A stretch of 64,000 bases of DNA from Allomesorhizobium sp043769475 (GTDB lineage Bacteria; Pseudomonadota; Alphaproteobacteria; Rhizobiales; Rhizobiaceae), in NCBI RefSeq assembly GCF_043769475.1, contig NZ_CP171729.1:5022001-5086000 (forward strand), in the 5' to 3' direction. A program made the translations under genes and the position numbers. The notes under the pieces are model-generated. The model was not told the origin of the DNA. It did no database searches and saw only the letters and a list, made by a program, of their open reading frames with translations. This document shows, one piece after another, positions 54,327 through 63,087 of this stretch (positions are counted from its first letter, which is position 1; the number at the start of each line of letters is the position of its first letter).

Positions 54327-55082
54327 ATGACTTTTTACGGCTACCGCGTGCCGATGATGGCGTCGCTCCTCGTCTGGTGCGTCGTCTGGGAGATTGTCGG
54401 CCGGCTCGGCATCATGTTCATCCTGCCGCCCTTCAGCGACGTTCTCGCCGCCGCTCTCGAACTCGTGCAGACGCCGTCCTGGCAGAGCGCGACCCTCACC
54501 ACGCTGCGCGCCTTCGCCATAGGCATGGCGCTGGCGATCGTCGTCGGTATACCGCTCGGCATCCTGATGGGCCGGGTTAGGATCGCCGATGACCTGCTCG
54601 GCATGTGGGTCAACATCTTCTCCAGCGCGCCGCTATCGGCGATCGTGCCGGTGCTGATGATCCTGTTCGGCTTCGGCGAGAAGACGATCGTCGCGGCGGT
54701 GTTCCTGTTCGCGATCTGGATCATCGTTCTCGATACGAGGGCAGGCGTCCGCCACATCTCGCCGTCGCTGATCGAGATGGCGCGCTCCTATGGCGCGTCG
54801 AAACCGGCGCTCTATTCAAAGATCATCCTTTGGGCCGCGTTACCGGAAATCCTTGCCGGCATCCGCCTTGGCCTCATCCGCGGCGTCAAAGGGGTCGTCA
54901 TCGGCCAGTTGCTCGTCGCCATCGTCGGCTACGGCGCGCTGTTCGAAACCTTCTCTAGAAACTTCCGAATGGCCGAATTTTGGGCCCTCACCATCATCCT
55001 TTTTGCCTTCGCCCTGGTGCTCTCCGATCTGATCGAACGGGCCGAAGCCAAAGTCGAATATTACGCAGGAGCAAGACAGTGA
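54327..55082 (+). CDS. ABC transporter permease, NitT/TauT type (second)
   Basis: A 251-residue inner-membrane permease with the EAA loop in SLIEMARSYGASKPALYSKIILWAALPEILAGIRLG and about six helices. The use of two different permeases with one ATPase indicates a heterodimeric channel. It lies 6 bases after the ATPase gene. Confidence 0.9.
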   Translation: MTFYGYRVPMMASLLVWCVVWEIVGRLGIMFILPPFSDVLAAALELVQTPSWQSATLTTLRAFAIGMALAIVVGIPLGILMGRVRIADDLLGMWVNIFSSAPLSAIVPVLMILFGFGEKTIVAAVFLFAIWIIVLDTRAGVRHISPSLIEMARSYGASKPALYSKIILWAALPEILAGIRLGLIRGVKGVVIGQLLVAIVGYGALFETFSRNFRMAEFWALTIILFAFALVLSDLIERAEAKVEYYAGARQ

Positions 55083-55084
55083 AC

Positions 55085-55783
55085 ATGCACGGCGCCACTT
55101 CGAACTACGTCATCCAGCCGACCGCCATCCCGGCACTGCCGGTTCAGGGAACCGACAAGCTGTTCCCGGTGCACCGGGTCTACTGCGTCGGCCGGAACTA
55201 CGCCGCGCATGCTGTCGAAATGGGCCACGACCCGAACAAGGAACCGCCCTTCTTCTTCCAGAAGAACCCAGACAACCTCGATACATCAGGCGAATTCCCC
55301 TATCCGCCTGCGTCCAACGACGTCCATCACGAAATCGAGATGGTCGTGGCGCTGAAAAGCGGTGGAACCGACATTCCGGTCGAGAAGGCGCTGGATTGCG
55401 TTTACGGCTATGGCGTCGCCCTAGACATGACTAGACGCGACCTGCAGGGCAAGGCAAAGGACATGGGCCGCCCCTGGGAGGTCGGCAAGGCGTTCGAGGC
55501 GTCAGGGCCATGCACGCCGCTGGTGCCGGCAAGCGCTATCGGCCACCCTACGCAGGGAGCCATCTGGCTGGACGTCAATGGCCAGCGCAAGCAGACTGGC
55601 GACCTGAATCAGATGATCTGGAAGGTTCCTGAGATGATCAGTTATCTGTCGGGCCTGTTTACGCTGATGCCGGGCGACATCATTCTTTCGGGAACGCCGG
55701 CCGGCGTAGGTGCCGTCAACCGCGGTGATGTGCTGCGCGGCCACGTCGAGGGCGTCGGCGACATCGAGGTCCGCGTTGTCTGA
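55085..55783 (+). CDS. Fumarylacetoacetate hydrolase family enzyme, fumarylpyruvate-hydrolase-like
   Basis: A 232-residue C-C bond hydrolase of the FAH fold. VGRNYAAHAVEMGHDPNKEP and FFFQKNPDNL resemble gentisate-pathway fumarylpyruvate hydrolases. The metal site E-x-E lies in HHEIEMVVAL, with a further acid in GVALDMTRRDLQ. It cleaves acylpyruvates in the family, but the substrate here is inferred. Start ATG 55085; GTG 55079, seven bases after AGGAG, is a good alternative. It overlaps the next gene. Confidence 0.85.
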   Translation: MHGATSNYVIQPTAIPALPVQGTDKLFPVHRVYCVGRNYAAHAVEMGHDPNKEPPFFFQKNPDNLDTSGEFPYPPASNDVHHEIEMVVALKSGGTDIPVEKALDCVYGYGVALDMTRRDLQGKAKDMGRPWEVGKAFEASGPCTPLVPASAIGHPTQGAIWLDVNGQRKQTGDLNQMIWKVPEMISYLSGLFTLMPGDIILSGTPAGVGAVNRGDVLRGHVEGVGDIEVRVV

Positions 55784-57290
55784 GGCGATTGTCGAGCGGA
55801 TCGCAGCCGGCGCTGAAGACGCGCCGGCGATTTCCGCGCCCGACCGGGCAACGCTCACCCATGGAGCGCTCCGCCGCCAGATCGCGGATGCCGCGCGGCA
55901 GTTGAACGCACACGGCATCGGCCGCGGCGACCGCGTCGCCATAGTCCTGCCGAACGGGCCGGAGATGGCGACGGCCTTCCTCTCGGCCGCGTCGGCGGCT
56001 TCGACCGCGCCGCTCAATCCCGCCTACCGCGCCGATGAGCTCGAATTCTACTTAACCGATATCGGCGCAAAGGCGATCCTTGTCGGCGAAGACGAGGCCG
56101 GCCCGGCCGTTGCGGTCGCCGAGCGTCTCGGCATCGGCGTTCTGAGGCTTCATGCATTGTCCGATGCGCCCGCCGGCAGCTTCCGGATCGAGGGCAATAA
56201 TGTCGGCCAGCCGGCAACACCCGCTTTCGCCGAGGCCGACGACATCGCGCTGCTGCTCCACACATCCGGCACGACATCGCGCCCGAAACTGGTGCCGCTG
56301 AGCCACCCCAATCTCGCCGCTTCCGCCCGCCATATCGGCGCGACGCTCGGCCTGACCGCGGACGACCGCTGCCTCAACATCATGCCGCTCTTCCACATCC
56401 ACGGGTTGATCGCGGCAGTGCTGTCGTCGCTCGCCGCCGGCGGCAGCGTCTTCTGCACGCCGGGCTTCAATGCGCTGCGCTTCTTCCAGTGGCTCTCCGA
56501 GGCTCGGCCGACCTGGTACACGGCGGTGCCGACCATGCATCAGGCGATCCTGGCGCGCGCCGCGCGCAATCCGGAAGCGCTGCAAGCAGCGACGCTGCGC
56601 TTCATCCGGTCATCGTCGGCCTCTCTGCCAGCGCAGGTCATGGCCGAGCTGGAATCGGTGTTCGGCTGCCCGGTGATCAGATCCTACGGCATGACGGAAG
56701 CCGCTCATCAGATGGCGTCCAACCGCCTGCCGCCGGGTCTGCGCAAGCCCGGCAGCGTCGGCGCCGCCGCGGGACCGGAGGTCGCGATCATGGCGCCCGA
56801 CGGCCGGCTGCTGGAGCCGGGGCAAACGGGCGAGATCGTCATTCGCGGACCGAACGTGACCGCCGGCTACGAGAAGAACCCGGAAGCGAACGGCTCGGCC
56901 TTCGCCCATGGCTGGTTCCACACCGGCGATCAAGGCGTATTGGACGACGACCGCTACCTGCGCGTCACCGGCCGGCTGAAGGAAATCATCAACCGCGGCG
57001 GGGAGAAGATCTCGCCGCTGGAAGTCGACGAGGTGCTGATGGACCATCCGGCCGTCGCTCAGGTCGTCACCTTCGCGATGCCGCACGACAAGCTCGGCGA
57101 GGAGGTCGCCGCCGCGATCGTGCTGCGCGAGGGCGTCATCGCCAGCGAGAATGAAATCCGCAGCTTCGCCTCCGGTCGACTCGCCGACTTCAAGGTACCG
57201 CGCAAGATCGTCATCCTCGACGAAATCCCGAAAGGCGCCACGGGCAAGTTGCAACGCATCGGGCTTGCGGCGAAACTCGGCCTGGGATGA
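55776..57290 (+). CDS. AMP-dependent acyl-CoA synthetase (oxalyl-CoA/Pcs60-like subgroup)
   Basis: A 504-residue ANL-superfamily ligase forming an acyl-CoA from acid, ATP and CoA. P-loop LLHTSGTTSRPKLVPLSH (about residue 160), FHIHGLIAAVLSSLAAGG, the A5 motif YGMTEAAHQM, GWFHTGDQGVL and the C-terminal lysine motif KGATGKLQR are present. FHIHGLIAA and TWYTAVPTMHQAIL are typical of the oxalate-CoA ligase/Fum10p-like group. The start is probably TTG 55776, inside the end of the FAH-family gene and preceded by GAGG; no ATG fits as well. Confidence 0.88.
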   Translation: MSEAIVERIAAGAEDAPAISAPDRATLTHGALRRQIADAARQLNAHGIGRGDRVAIVLPNGPEMATAFLSAASAASTAPLNPAYRADELEFYLTDIGAKAILVGEDEAGPAVAVAERLGIGVLRLHALSDAPAGSFRIEGNNVGQPATPAFAEADDIALLLHTSGTTSRPKLVPLSHPNLAASARHIGATLGLTADDRCLNIMPLFHIHGLIAAVLSSLAAGGSVFCTPGFNALRFFQWLSEARPTWYTAVPTMHQAILARAARNPEALQAATLRFIRSSSASLPAQVMAELESVFGCPVIRSYGMTEAAHQMASNRLPPGLRKPGSVGAAAGPEVAIMAPDGRLLEPGQTGEIVIRGPNVTAGYEKNPEANGSAFAHGWFHTGDQGVLDDDRYLRVTGRLKEIINRGGEKISPLEVDEVLMDHPAVAQVVTFAMPHDKLGEEVAAAIVLREGVIASENEIRSFASGRLADFKVPRKIVILDEIPKGATGKLQRIGLAAKLGLG

Positions 57291-58273
57291 TGCGGATTAC
57301 TGTCTTCGGCGCCGGCGCGATCGGCGGCTACCTCGCGGCGAAGCTTGGCCTCGCCGGCAGGACCGACCTGTCGATCGTGGCGCGCGGCGCGCATCTGGAA
57401 GCGATCCGGTCCGGCGGGCTCCGCCTGATCGAGGATGGCAAGGAAACCGCCGTCCCAGTGCGGGCTGCCGCGCAGGCGGATGAGCTGGGCATCCAGGACT
57501 ATGTCGTGCTCGCGCTGAAAGCCCACTCGCTCGGACCGGCGCTCGACCAGATCGCGCCGCTTCTGGGCGAGCGGACCGCCGTCGTCACCATGCAGAACGG
57601 CGTGCCCTGGTGGTACTTCCACAAGATCGGCGGGCCGCTCGAAGGAAGTCGCATAGCCTCGGTCGACCCCGGCGGAGCAATCTGGGAAAGGCTCGGCCCC
57701 GAGCGGGTGATCGGTGCCGTGGTCTATCCGGCAGCCGAAGTGGATGCACCGGGCCTGATCCGCCACGTCGAGGGCAAGCGCTTCTCACTCGGCGAGCCGT
57801 CGGGTGAAAAAAGCGACCGTGTCGCACGCCTCGCCGAGGAGTTGATCGCGGCCGGGCTCCAGGCGCCCGTCCGCGACGACATACGCGGCGAGATTTGGGT
57901 GAAGCTCTGGGGCAATCTGTCGTTCAATCCGATCTCGGCGCTCACCGGCAGCACGCTTGCCGACATCGTGGCCGACGAGAGCACGCGCACCGTTGCCCGC
58001 GCGATGATGCTGGAAGCGCAGGCGATCGGCGAAAGACTGGGTGTCCGCTTCCCGATCGATGTCGACCGGCGCATCAAGGGCGCTGGGGCCGTCGGCGCGC
58101 ACAAGACCTCAATGCTGCAGGATCGCGAGCGCGGGCGGCCGATGGAGATCGACGCGCTGGTGACGGCGGTGCAGGAGCTTGGGCAACTCACTGGCCAGCC
58201 TACGCCGGCGATCGATCTGGTGCTGGCATTGGTGCGCCGCCTCGCCATCGAGCGCGGCTGCTATCCGGCCTAG
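57287..58273 (+). CDS. 2-dehydropantoate 2-reductase (KPR/ApbA) family oxidoreductase
   Basis: A 328-residue NADP-dependent reductase: GAGAIGGYLAAKLG at residues 7-20, MQNGVPWWYFHKIGG, then the helical C-terminal domain with the catalytic Lys and Asn region WVKLWGNLSFNPISALTGSTL, followed by KGAGAVGAHKTSMLQDRERGRP-type sequence. KPR paralogues in catabolic operons often act on other 2-oxo acids, so pantothenate synthesis is not implied. It overlaps the ligase by 4 bases (ATGA). Confidence 0.87.
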   Translation: MMRITVFGAGAIGGYLAAKLGLAGRTDLSIVARGAHLEAIRSGGLRLIEDGKETAVPVRAAAQADELGIQDYVVLALKAHSLGPALDQIAPLLGERTAVVTMQNGVPWWYFHKIGGPLEGSRIASVDPGGAIWERLGPERVIGAVVYPAAEVDAPGLIRHVEGKRFSLGEPSGEKSDRVARLAEELIAAGLQAPVRDDIRGEIWVKLWGNLSFNPISALTGSTLADIVADESTRTVARAMMLEAQAIGERLGVRFPIDVDRRIKGAGAVGAHKTSMLQDRERGRPMEIDALVTAVQELGQLTGQPTPAIDLVLALVRRLAIERGCYPA

Positions 58274-58401
58274 CGGATTTCCGGTCAAGGACGTCGAAAG
58301 CGGCAAGCTCGCGAGCATTCTCGACGGTCGCAGCTGTTGTGCGACTTCCCTCTTTCAGTCTAGCATCCGGACGCCATCAAGGCTCCAGATGGGTGGGATC
58401 C

Positions 58402-59190
58402 ATGCAGATCGGCAAAGCGCGCGCGGCCACATCCGACATCTGCATCGCGACGGCGGATGCCGTCGAAGTGCGCGGAAAAGACCTCTGCGGCGATCTCATG
58501 GGAAGGCTGAGCTTCACCGCATATTTCTACCTGCTCCTGACCGGGCGCGAGCCGACCGAGGACCAGCGCTATTTTCTCGATCTCCTGCTCGTCGCCATTG
58601 CCGAGCACGGCATGATGCCCACCGTCCAGGCGGCGCGGATGACGCTCGCCGCGGACCCGAATGCGCTGCAGGGCGCGCTTGCCGCAGGCATCCTTGGCTG
58701 CGGGCCTGTGCTGCTCGGCACCTCCGAGCTCTGCGGCGCGCTGCTGTCCAAGGCCCGCAAGCGGCTGGCCGACGGCGAGGACGCCGACACGGTCGTGCTG
58801 GAAATGGCCCGGGAAATCCGTGAAGCGGGCGGCAAGGCGCCGGGCTTCGGCCACCCCGTGCACCGGCCGCTCGATCCGCGCGCCGAACGCATCCTGGAGC
58901 TTGCCGGCCAGCGCGGCGTCGCCGGTCCGCATGTCGATCTGGCCCGGCGAATGCGCGAGGCGGTGGCCCAGGTCTGGGGCAAGCCGCTGGTCATGAACGT
59001 GTCGATGCCGATCGCCGCGGTGCTCCTCGACCTCGACTTTCCGCCGGCGATGATCAAGGCGATACCGCTGCTCGCACGCGCCGGCGGCATCCTCGCCCAT
59101 CTCGCCGAAGAGCAGCAGAACCCCATCGGCTTTGTGCTTGCCGGCCAAGCGGAAGCAGCCGTTGCCTACCGCGGCAGGAACGGAACCTGA
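58402..59190 (+). CDS. Short citrate-synthase-fold lyase (citryl-CoA lyase-like)
   Basis: A 262-residue protein corresponding to the catalytic part of citrate synthase: LCGDLMGRLSFTAYFYLLLTG, GCGPVLLGTSELCGALLSKA, GKAPGFGHPVHRPLDPRAER and NVSMPIAAVLLDLDFPP. Citrate synthase has a His in the HGGA motif where this reads LGTS, as in lyase-type relatives such as the citryl-CoA lyase domain of ATP-citrate lyase. Condensation is therefore unlikely, and cleavage of a 3-hydroxyacyl-CoA-type substrate is a better guess. A GTG three codons upstream is an alternative start. The 128-base gap before it shows nothing notable. Confidence 0.8.
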   Translation: MQIGKARAATSDICIATADAVEVRGKDLCGDLMGRLSFTAYFYLLLTGREPTEDQRYFLDLLLVAIAEHGMMPTVQAARMTLAADPNALQGALAAGILGCGPVLLGTSELCGALLSKARKRLADGEDADTVVLEMAREIREAGGKAPGFGHPVHRPLDPRAERILELAGQRGVAGPHVDLARRMREAVAQVWGKPLVMNVSMPIAAVLLDLDFPPAMIKAIPLLARAGGILAHLAEEQQNPIGFVLAGQAEAAVAYRGRNGT

Positions 59191-59192
59191 CC

Positions 59193-60493
59193 ATGTTCGA
59201 TCCGGAGGTGGAGACCCGCCCCTGGCGCGATCAGGCCAGACAGGACGACGTTTTGTACCGCCGCCAGGTCGCATACCTTCTCGCCCGCTCGGCCTTTTAC
59301 CAAAGCAAGCTGGGAGAGGCCGGCTTCGCCACCGCCGATGAGATCGGCGGTCTGGATCGATCGAGAGACTGCCTTTCACCGAGAAGGACGAGATCAGGGC
59401 GTCGTGCAGCGCCGACCATCCGATCGGAACGCATCTTGCGGTGCCGCGGGAAGAGATCGTGCGCATCTTCTCCACCAGCGGCACCACCGGCACGCCCAGC
59501 TACATTCCCCTGACGGCGCAGGACCTCGACAACTGGGTCGTGACGTCGGCCCGAAGCTATTCGGCCTCTGGCATCCGCCCGGGCGAAGCAGTCGTCTCGA
59601 CCTACAATGCCGGACCCTTCGTTGCGGGCGCGGCGCTCGGCGCGTTCGACAGGATAGGAATGACCCACATTCCGGTCGGCACCGGCAATACCGAGCGTCT
59701 GATGGCCGCGATCCGCCTCCTGAAGCCGGTGGCGGTGGTGATGACGCCGTCCTACGCGGCCCACCTCGCGGAGTGGGCGGAGGAGCGCGGCTTCGATCTC
59801 AAGGGCTCCAGCGTGAAGCGCGTACTGGTCGCCGGCGAGCCCGGCGGCGGCGAGCCGGCATTGCGGGCGCATCTAGAACAGGCCTGGGGCGCCAGAGTGA
59901 CGGAGGCGATGGGCATCGGCGACATCGGCGTCTCGCTGTGGGGCGAGTGCGAGGAGCAATGCGGCATGCATCTTGGCGGCCGCGGTTTCGTCCACCCCGA
60001 ACTGATCGATCCCGAAACCGGCGCATCCATCCCGATGGAAGACGGCGCGCGCGGCGAACTCGTCCTGACCCATCTCAGCCATCAGGCGGCGCCGCTGCTG
60101 CGCTTCCGCACCCGCGACCATGTCCAGGTCTGGACCTCGCCCTGCCGGTGCGGGCGCACCGCGCCGCGGATCCGCTGCGTCGGACGGACCGACGACATGC
60201 TTCTCGTGCGCGGCGTCAACGTCTTTCCCTCGGCCATCCGCGAAATCGTCAACCAGTTCATGCCCGATGTGACCGGCATGATCCTGGTCAAGCCGCGGGA
60301 TCCGGGCGTGCGGCAGGAACCGCCTTTGCCGGTGGTGGTCGAACTGGCGAAGGATTATGCTGGCGGTCCGGAACTTGCCGCCCGGATCCAGAAGCGCATC
60401 CGCGACGTGCTCGTCTTTGCGGCGCGGGTCGATCTGGCGCCGTGGGGCACGCTCCAGCGCAGCGAATACAAGTCGAAGCTGGTGCAGCGCTAA
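59193..60493 (+). pseudogene. Phenylacetate-CoA ligase family enzyme, one frameshift near the N-terminus
   Basis: About 433 residues of an AMP-forming CoA ligase of the PaaK group. It starts at ATG 59193 (LYRRQVAYLLARSAFYQSKL). A base is missing near 59356-59360 in the GATCGATCGAG stretch, after which LPFTEKDEIRASCSADHPIG continues in another frame. The rest is intact: P-loop STSGTTGTPSYIPLT, GEPGGGEPALRAHLEQAWG and TDDMLLVRGVNVFPSAI. It is the second CoA ligase in the operon, 2 bases after the lyase gene. Substrate unknown; the lesion may be a sequencing artefact. Confidence 0.85.
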
Positions 60494-60522
60494 CCGCGCC
60501 GGCCCGTGGGAGGAGGAATACA

Positions 60523-61104
60523 ATGCGAAAACTTCAATCGCAGGGAGTTCATCACATCACGCTGGTCGGGGCCGACAGGCAGACCTCGATCGATTTCTGG
60601 GAAGGGGTGCTGGGCATGCCTTTCATCTTCGAGCAGCCCAATCTTGACCGCGCCTCCGAAAGCCATCTCTACTTCGACCCCGGCGACGGACGGCTGATCA
60701 CGGTGTTCACCAATGACGACCGCAAGCCTGATCCGACACGGACCTCGACCGACATGGGCTGCGTCCACCACATCGCTTTCTCGGTTTCGCGCGTGTCGTT
60801 CCTGCAGGCGGTGGAACGGCTCGACGAGCGCAAGATCAAGCACAGCGGCGTCAAGGACCGCGGCTTCATGGATTCCATCTATTTCGAGGACCCGCTCGGC
60901 CTTCTGGTCGAGCTCGCCTCCTACCGTTTCGAGCCGCCGCACGGCTTCGCCCATGCAGACGTCCTGATGGAAGCGCACAAGATCAGGGTGCAGCGGAACG
61001 AATACGCCATCGCCGAAATCCATCTCGCCGATGCGATAGAGGCGCTGACGGCGCGCTCCCGGCCGACGCTGTCGCCGGACCGCGAACCCAAGAACCCGTA
61101 TTGA
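60523..61104 (+). CDS. VOC superfamily (glyoxalase/extradiol dioxygenase-like) protein
   Basis: A 193-residue metalloprotein with two beta-alpha-beta3 modules: GVHHITLVGADRQTSIDFWE with the first metal His near residue 11, then MGCVHHIAFSVSRVSFLQAV with a second His near residue 83, and PLGLLVELASY with the metal Glu near residue 129. It could be a ring-cleaving dioxygenase, a glyoxalase or an isomerase. Preceded by GGGAGGAGG. Part of the catabolic operon. Confidence 0.83.
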   Translation: MRKLQSQGVHHITLVGADRQTSIDFWEGVLGMPFIFEQPNLDRASESHLYFDPGDGRLITVFTNDDRKPDPTRTSTDMGCVHHIAFSVSRVSFLQAVERLDERKIKHSGVKDRGFMDSIYFEDPLGLLVELASYRFEPPHGFAHADVLMEAHKIRVQRNEYAIAEIHLADAIEALTARSRPTLSPDREPKNPY

Positions 61105-61126
61105 AACCACCAAGGGAGGAGTTGAA

Positions 61127-61819
61127 ATGTCCGAGATCAAGCTCAACGTGATCAAGCCCAGCGTCAACAATCTGACGGTCCGGGTTTTCCTTCGCGCCGC
61201 GGGGCTGGAGTTCAGCGAGCACGATGTCTTTGGCCAGACGCGGCAGGCGGAGTTCCTTGCGCGCAATCCGGCGCACCTGACGCCGATGATCGAGGAGACC
61301 GGCCTGCCCAGGGGGGCGTTGTGGGAGAGCTGCGCCATCATGCAGTATCTCTGCAACAAGCACGGCCTGGAGGATTTTTATCCCACGGACCCCGCCCGCC
61401 GGGCGATGATCGACAGCGCCATGTTCTATTTGGTCGGCACTTTCTATCCCTATCTCGCGCGATCCACCTATCCGCTGCTCGGCTTCCCGCAATATCCGGG
61501 TGAAGTCGGCCACAGCGAGGCGGACGTTCCGACCAAGGAAGCCGCCCGCAAGGCCGCCGTCGAGGCTCTTGCCGAGCCGCTCGGTGTGTTTCAGAGCTTC
61601 TACATCGGCGATGCGCCCTTCATCGGCGGGAACAAGCCGTCCATCGCCGACATCCGGCTTGCCGCCACGCTCGAGTTCCTGGCCGTCATCGACTATCCGC
61701 TGCCGGATTGGGCGAAGAAATACATGGCCAATATCGAGGAAACGCTGGGTACGGCATACAGCGAGCCTGCCGCCGATGTGCGCGGCTACATCGCTTATGT
61801 GAGGTCGAAAGCCGCTTAG
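61127..61819 (+). CDS. Glutathione S-transferase family protein
   Basis: A 230-residue cytosolic protein. An N-terminal thioredoxin-like domain (IKPSVNNLTVRVFLRAAGLE; the Ser/Asn loop takes the catalytic position; HLTPMIEE with the cis-Pro; WESCAIMQYL) precedes a helical C-terminal domain (GDAPFIGGNKPSIADIRLAA). Together with the fumarylpyruvate-hydrolase-like gene it recalls maleylpyruvate isomerase partners, but class signatures such as SSCSWR are absent. Last gene of the operon; GGAGG precedes it. Confidence 0.87.
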   Translation: MSEIKLNVIKPSVNNLTVRVFLRAAGLEFSEHDVFGQTRQAEFLARNPAHLTPMIEETGLPRGALWESCAIMQYLCNKHGLEDFYPTDPARRAMIDSAMFYLVGTFYPYLARSTYPLLGFPQYPGEVGHSEADVPTKEAARKAAVEALAEPLGVFQSFYIGDAPFIGGNKPSIADIRLAATLEFLAVIDYPLPDWAKKYMANIEETLGTAYSEPAADVRGYIAYVRSKAA

Positions 61820-61830
61820 AAGGAGCCTGC

Positions 61831-61870
61831 TTGCAAATGTCCGGATTTGGACTATATTCAAATCCGGACA
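61831..61870 (+). promoter_or_regulatory. Promoter with embedded perfect operator dyad for the toxin-antitoxin pair
   Basis: TGTCCGGATTTG (61838-61849) and CAAATCCGGACA (61859-61870) are perfect 12-base arms around GACTATATT. A -35 box TTGCAA (61831-61836) and -10 box TATATT (61853-61858) with 16-base spacing place the -10 box in the dyad centre, ideal for autorepression. AAGGAG follows, then the antitoxin start at 61883. Confidence 0.75.
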
Positions 61871-61882
61871 AGGAGAACCTGC

Positions 61883-62410
61883 ATGGCGCGCCTGCTCAAG
61901 ACCCAAACCGAAATTGTGGAGCCGGGGCCGCAGGTGCTCGACCGGACGCGTTTCGCGCCGGCCAATCGCAGGCGGCTGAGTGCCCCGGCCTTCCGGACTT
62001 TCCTCGCCATCGCCGACCTCTGGGGCCTTGGCGAGGAGGAGCGCCGGCTCGTGCTCGGCTACCCGTCGCGGTCCACCTACCATAACTGGGCAAAACTCGC
62101 CCGCGAACATGGCGAATTCACCCTCGATGTCGACGTGCTGACACGCATATCGGCCATGCTCGGCATCCATCAGGCGCTCGGCGTGCTTTATGGTTCCGAG
62201 AAGGGCGGCGTGGCGTGGCTGCGCGGCCCGCATGGAGCCGCCGTCTTCGGCGGTCGGCCGCCACTCGCGCTGGTGACCTCCGGCTCGCAGGACGGCCTGC
62301 TCACCGTACGCCGTTTCCTCGATGCGGCGCGCGGCGGGCTCTACATGGAGCCGAACGCGGCCGACGCCACATTCGAGCCCTACAGGGAAGCGGATATCGT
62401 CTTCACGTGA
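61883..62410 (+). CDS. Xre/MbcA/ParS-family antitoxin (DUF2384)
   Basis: A 175-residue antitoxin. The N-terminal helical region (ANRRRLSAPAFRTFLAIADLWG; EERRLVLGYPSRSTYHNWAK), acting as an Xre-like DNA-binding part, is followed by the toxin-binding domain (VDVLTRISAMLGIHQALGVLY; GLLTVRRFLDAARGG). It neutralises the RES toxin encoded next, whose GTG start overlaps its stop. The start at 61883 follows AAGGAG; an earlier in-frame start at 61847 would overlap the promoter. Confidence 0.88.
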   Translation: MARLLKTQTEIVEPGPQVLDRTRFAPANRRRLSAPAFRTFLAIADLWGLGEEERRLVLGYPSRSTYHNWAKLAREHGEFTLDVDVLTRISAMLGIHQALGVLYGSEKGGVAWLRGPHGAAVFGGRPPLALVTSGSQDGLLTVRRFLDAARGGLYMEPNAADATFEPYREADIVFT

Positions 62411-63081
62411 CCGAAAAGCTTTCGCCGGCGCCGCAGCCGTCGCACCGGCTGATCCCGTCGCAATTCCCACCTATCGGGCTGTTCGACACCGTGGCCACTG
62501 CATCTGACCTGGAGGCGGTGATGGACCTCGCCGGATGGACCAACGACCGGCTTGTGGCCGAGCGCATCGGCCGCCTGCCGGAACATGAATGGGTATTCGG
62601 CCGCGCCAATGCCAGCATCGTCATGGCGGCGTTCCTGCACGTCGCGCCGGCCGGCATGCGCTTCAACGGCCCCGAACTCGGCGCATGGTATGCCGCGGCG
62701 GAGATCCAAACGGCAATCGCCGAGGTCGGCCATCATCTGCGCCGCGAAGCGATCGCCCGCAATGCACCGGCAATGCAGCGCACCTACCGCGCCTATTCCG
62801 CCGGCCTCCAAGGCGATTATGTCGACATTCACAGCCTGCAGGCCGAAAGGCCGGAACTCTACGCGCCGGACAGCTATGCCGCCTCTCAAGCCTTCGGCGA
62901 GGCTATCAGGGCTTCCGGCGGCGACGGCATTCTCTACGACAGCGTCAGGCTCAGCGGCGGCGTCAATGTCGCGGCCTACCGGCCAAGCAAAGTGCTCGAC
63001 GTGACGCAGACCGACCACTTCGAGATTTCTATCTCCGCAGCCGAGCGCCGGATCGAAGCGCGTAAATTGAAAGCGGCGTAG
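62407..63081 (+). CDS. RES-domain toxin (MbcT/ParT type)
   Basis: A 224-residue RES-domain protein. RES toxins degrade NAD+ or ADP-ribosylate targets. Seen: SQFPPIGLFDTVAT, the RES core MRFNGPELGAWYAAAEIQTA and IAEVGHHLRRE (the usual Arg, Tyr and Glu of the active site), and GDGILYDSVRLSGGVNVAAY. The start is GTG 62407, overlapping the antitoxin stop by 4 bases, so translation is coupled. Confidence 0.88.
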   Translation: MTEKLSPAPQPSHRLIPSQFPPIGLFDTVATASDLEAVMDLAGWTNDRLVAERIGRLPEHEWVFGRANASIVMAAFLHVAPAGMRFNGPELGAWYAAAEIQTAIAEVGHHLRREAIARNAPAMQRTYRAYSAGLQGDYVDIHSLQAERPELYAPDSYAASQAFGEAIRASGGDGILYDSVRLSGGVNVAAYRPSKVLDVTQTDHFEISISAAERRIEARKLKAA

Positions 63082-63087
63082 CGGCGG

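Noticed and set aside
57287..58273. Calling the KPR-family gene panE (pantothenate biosynthesis)
   Set aside because: Context is a catabolic operon and the family has many paralogues acting on other 2-oxo acids, so the pantothenate role is not supported.
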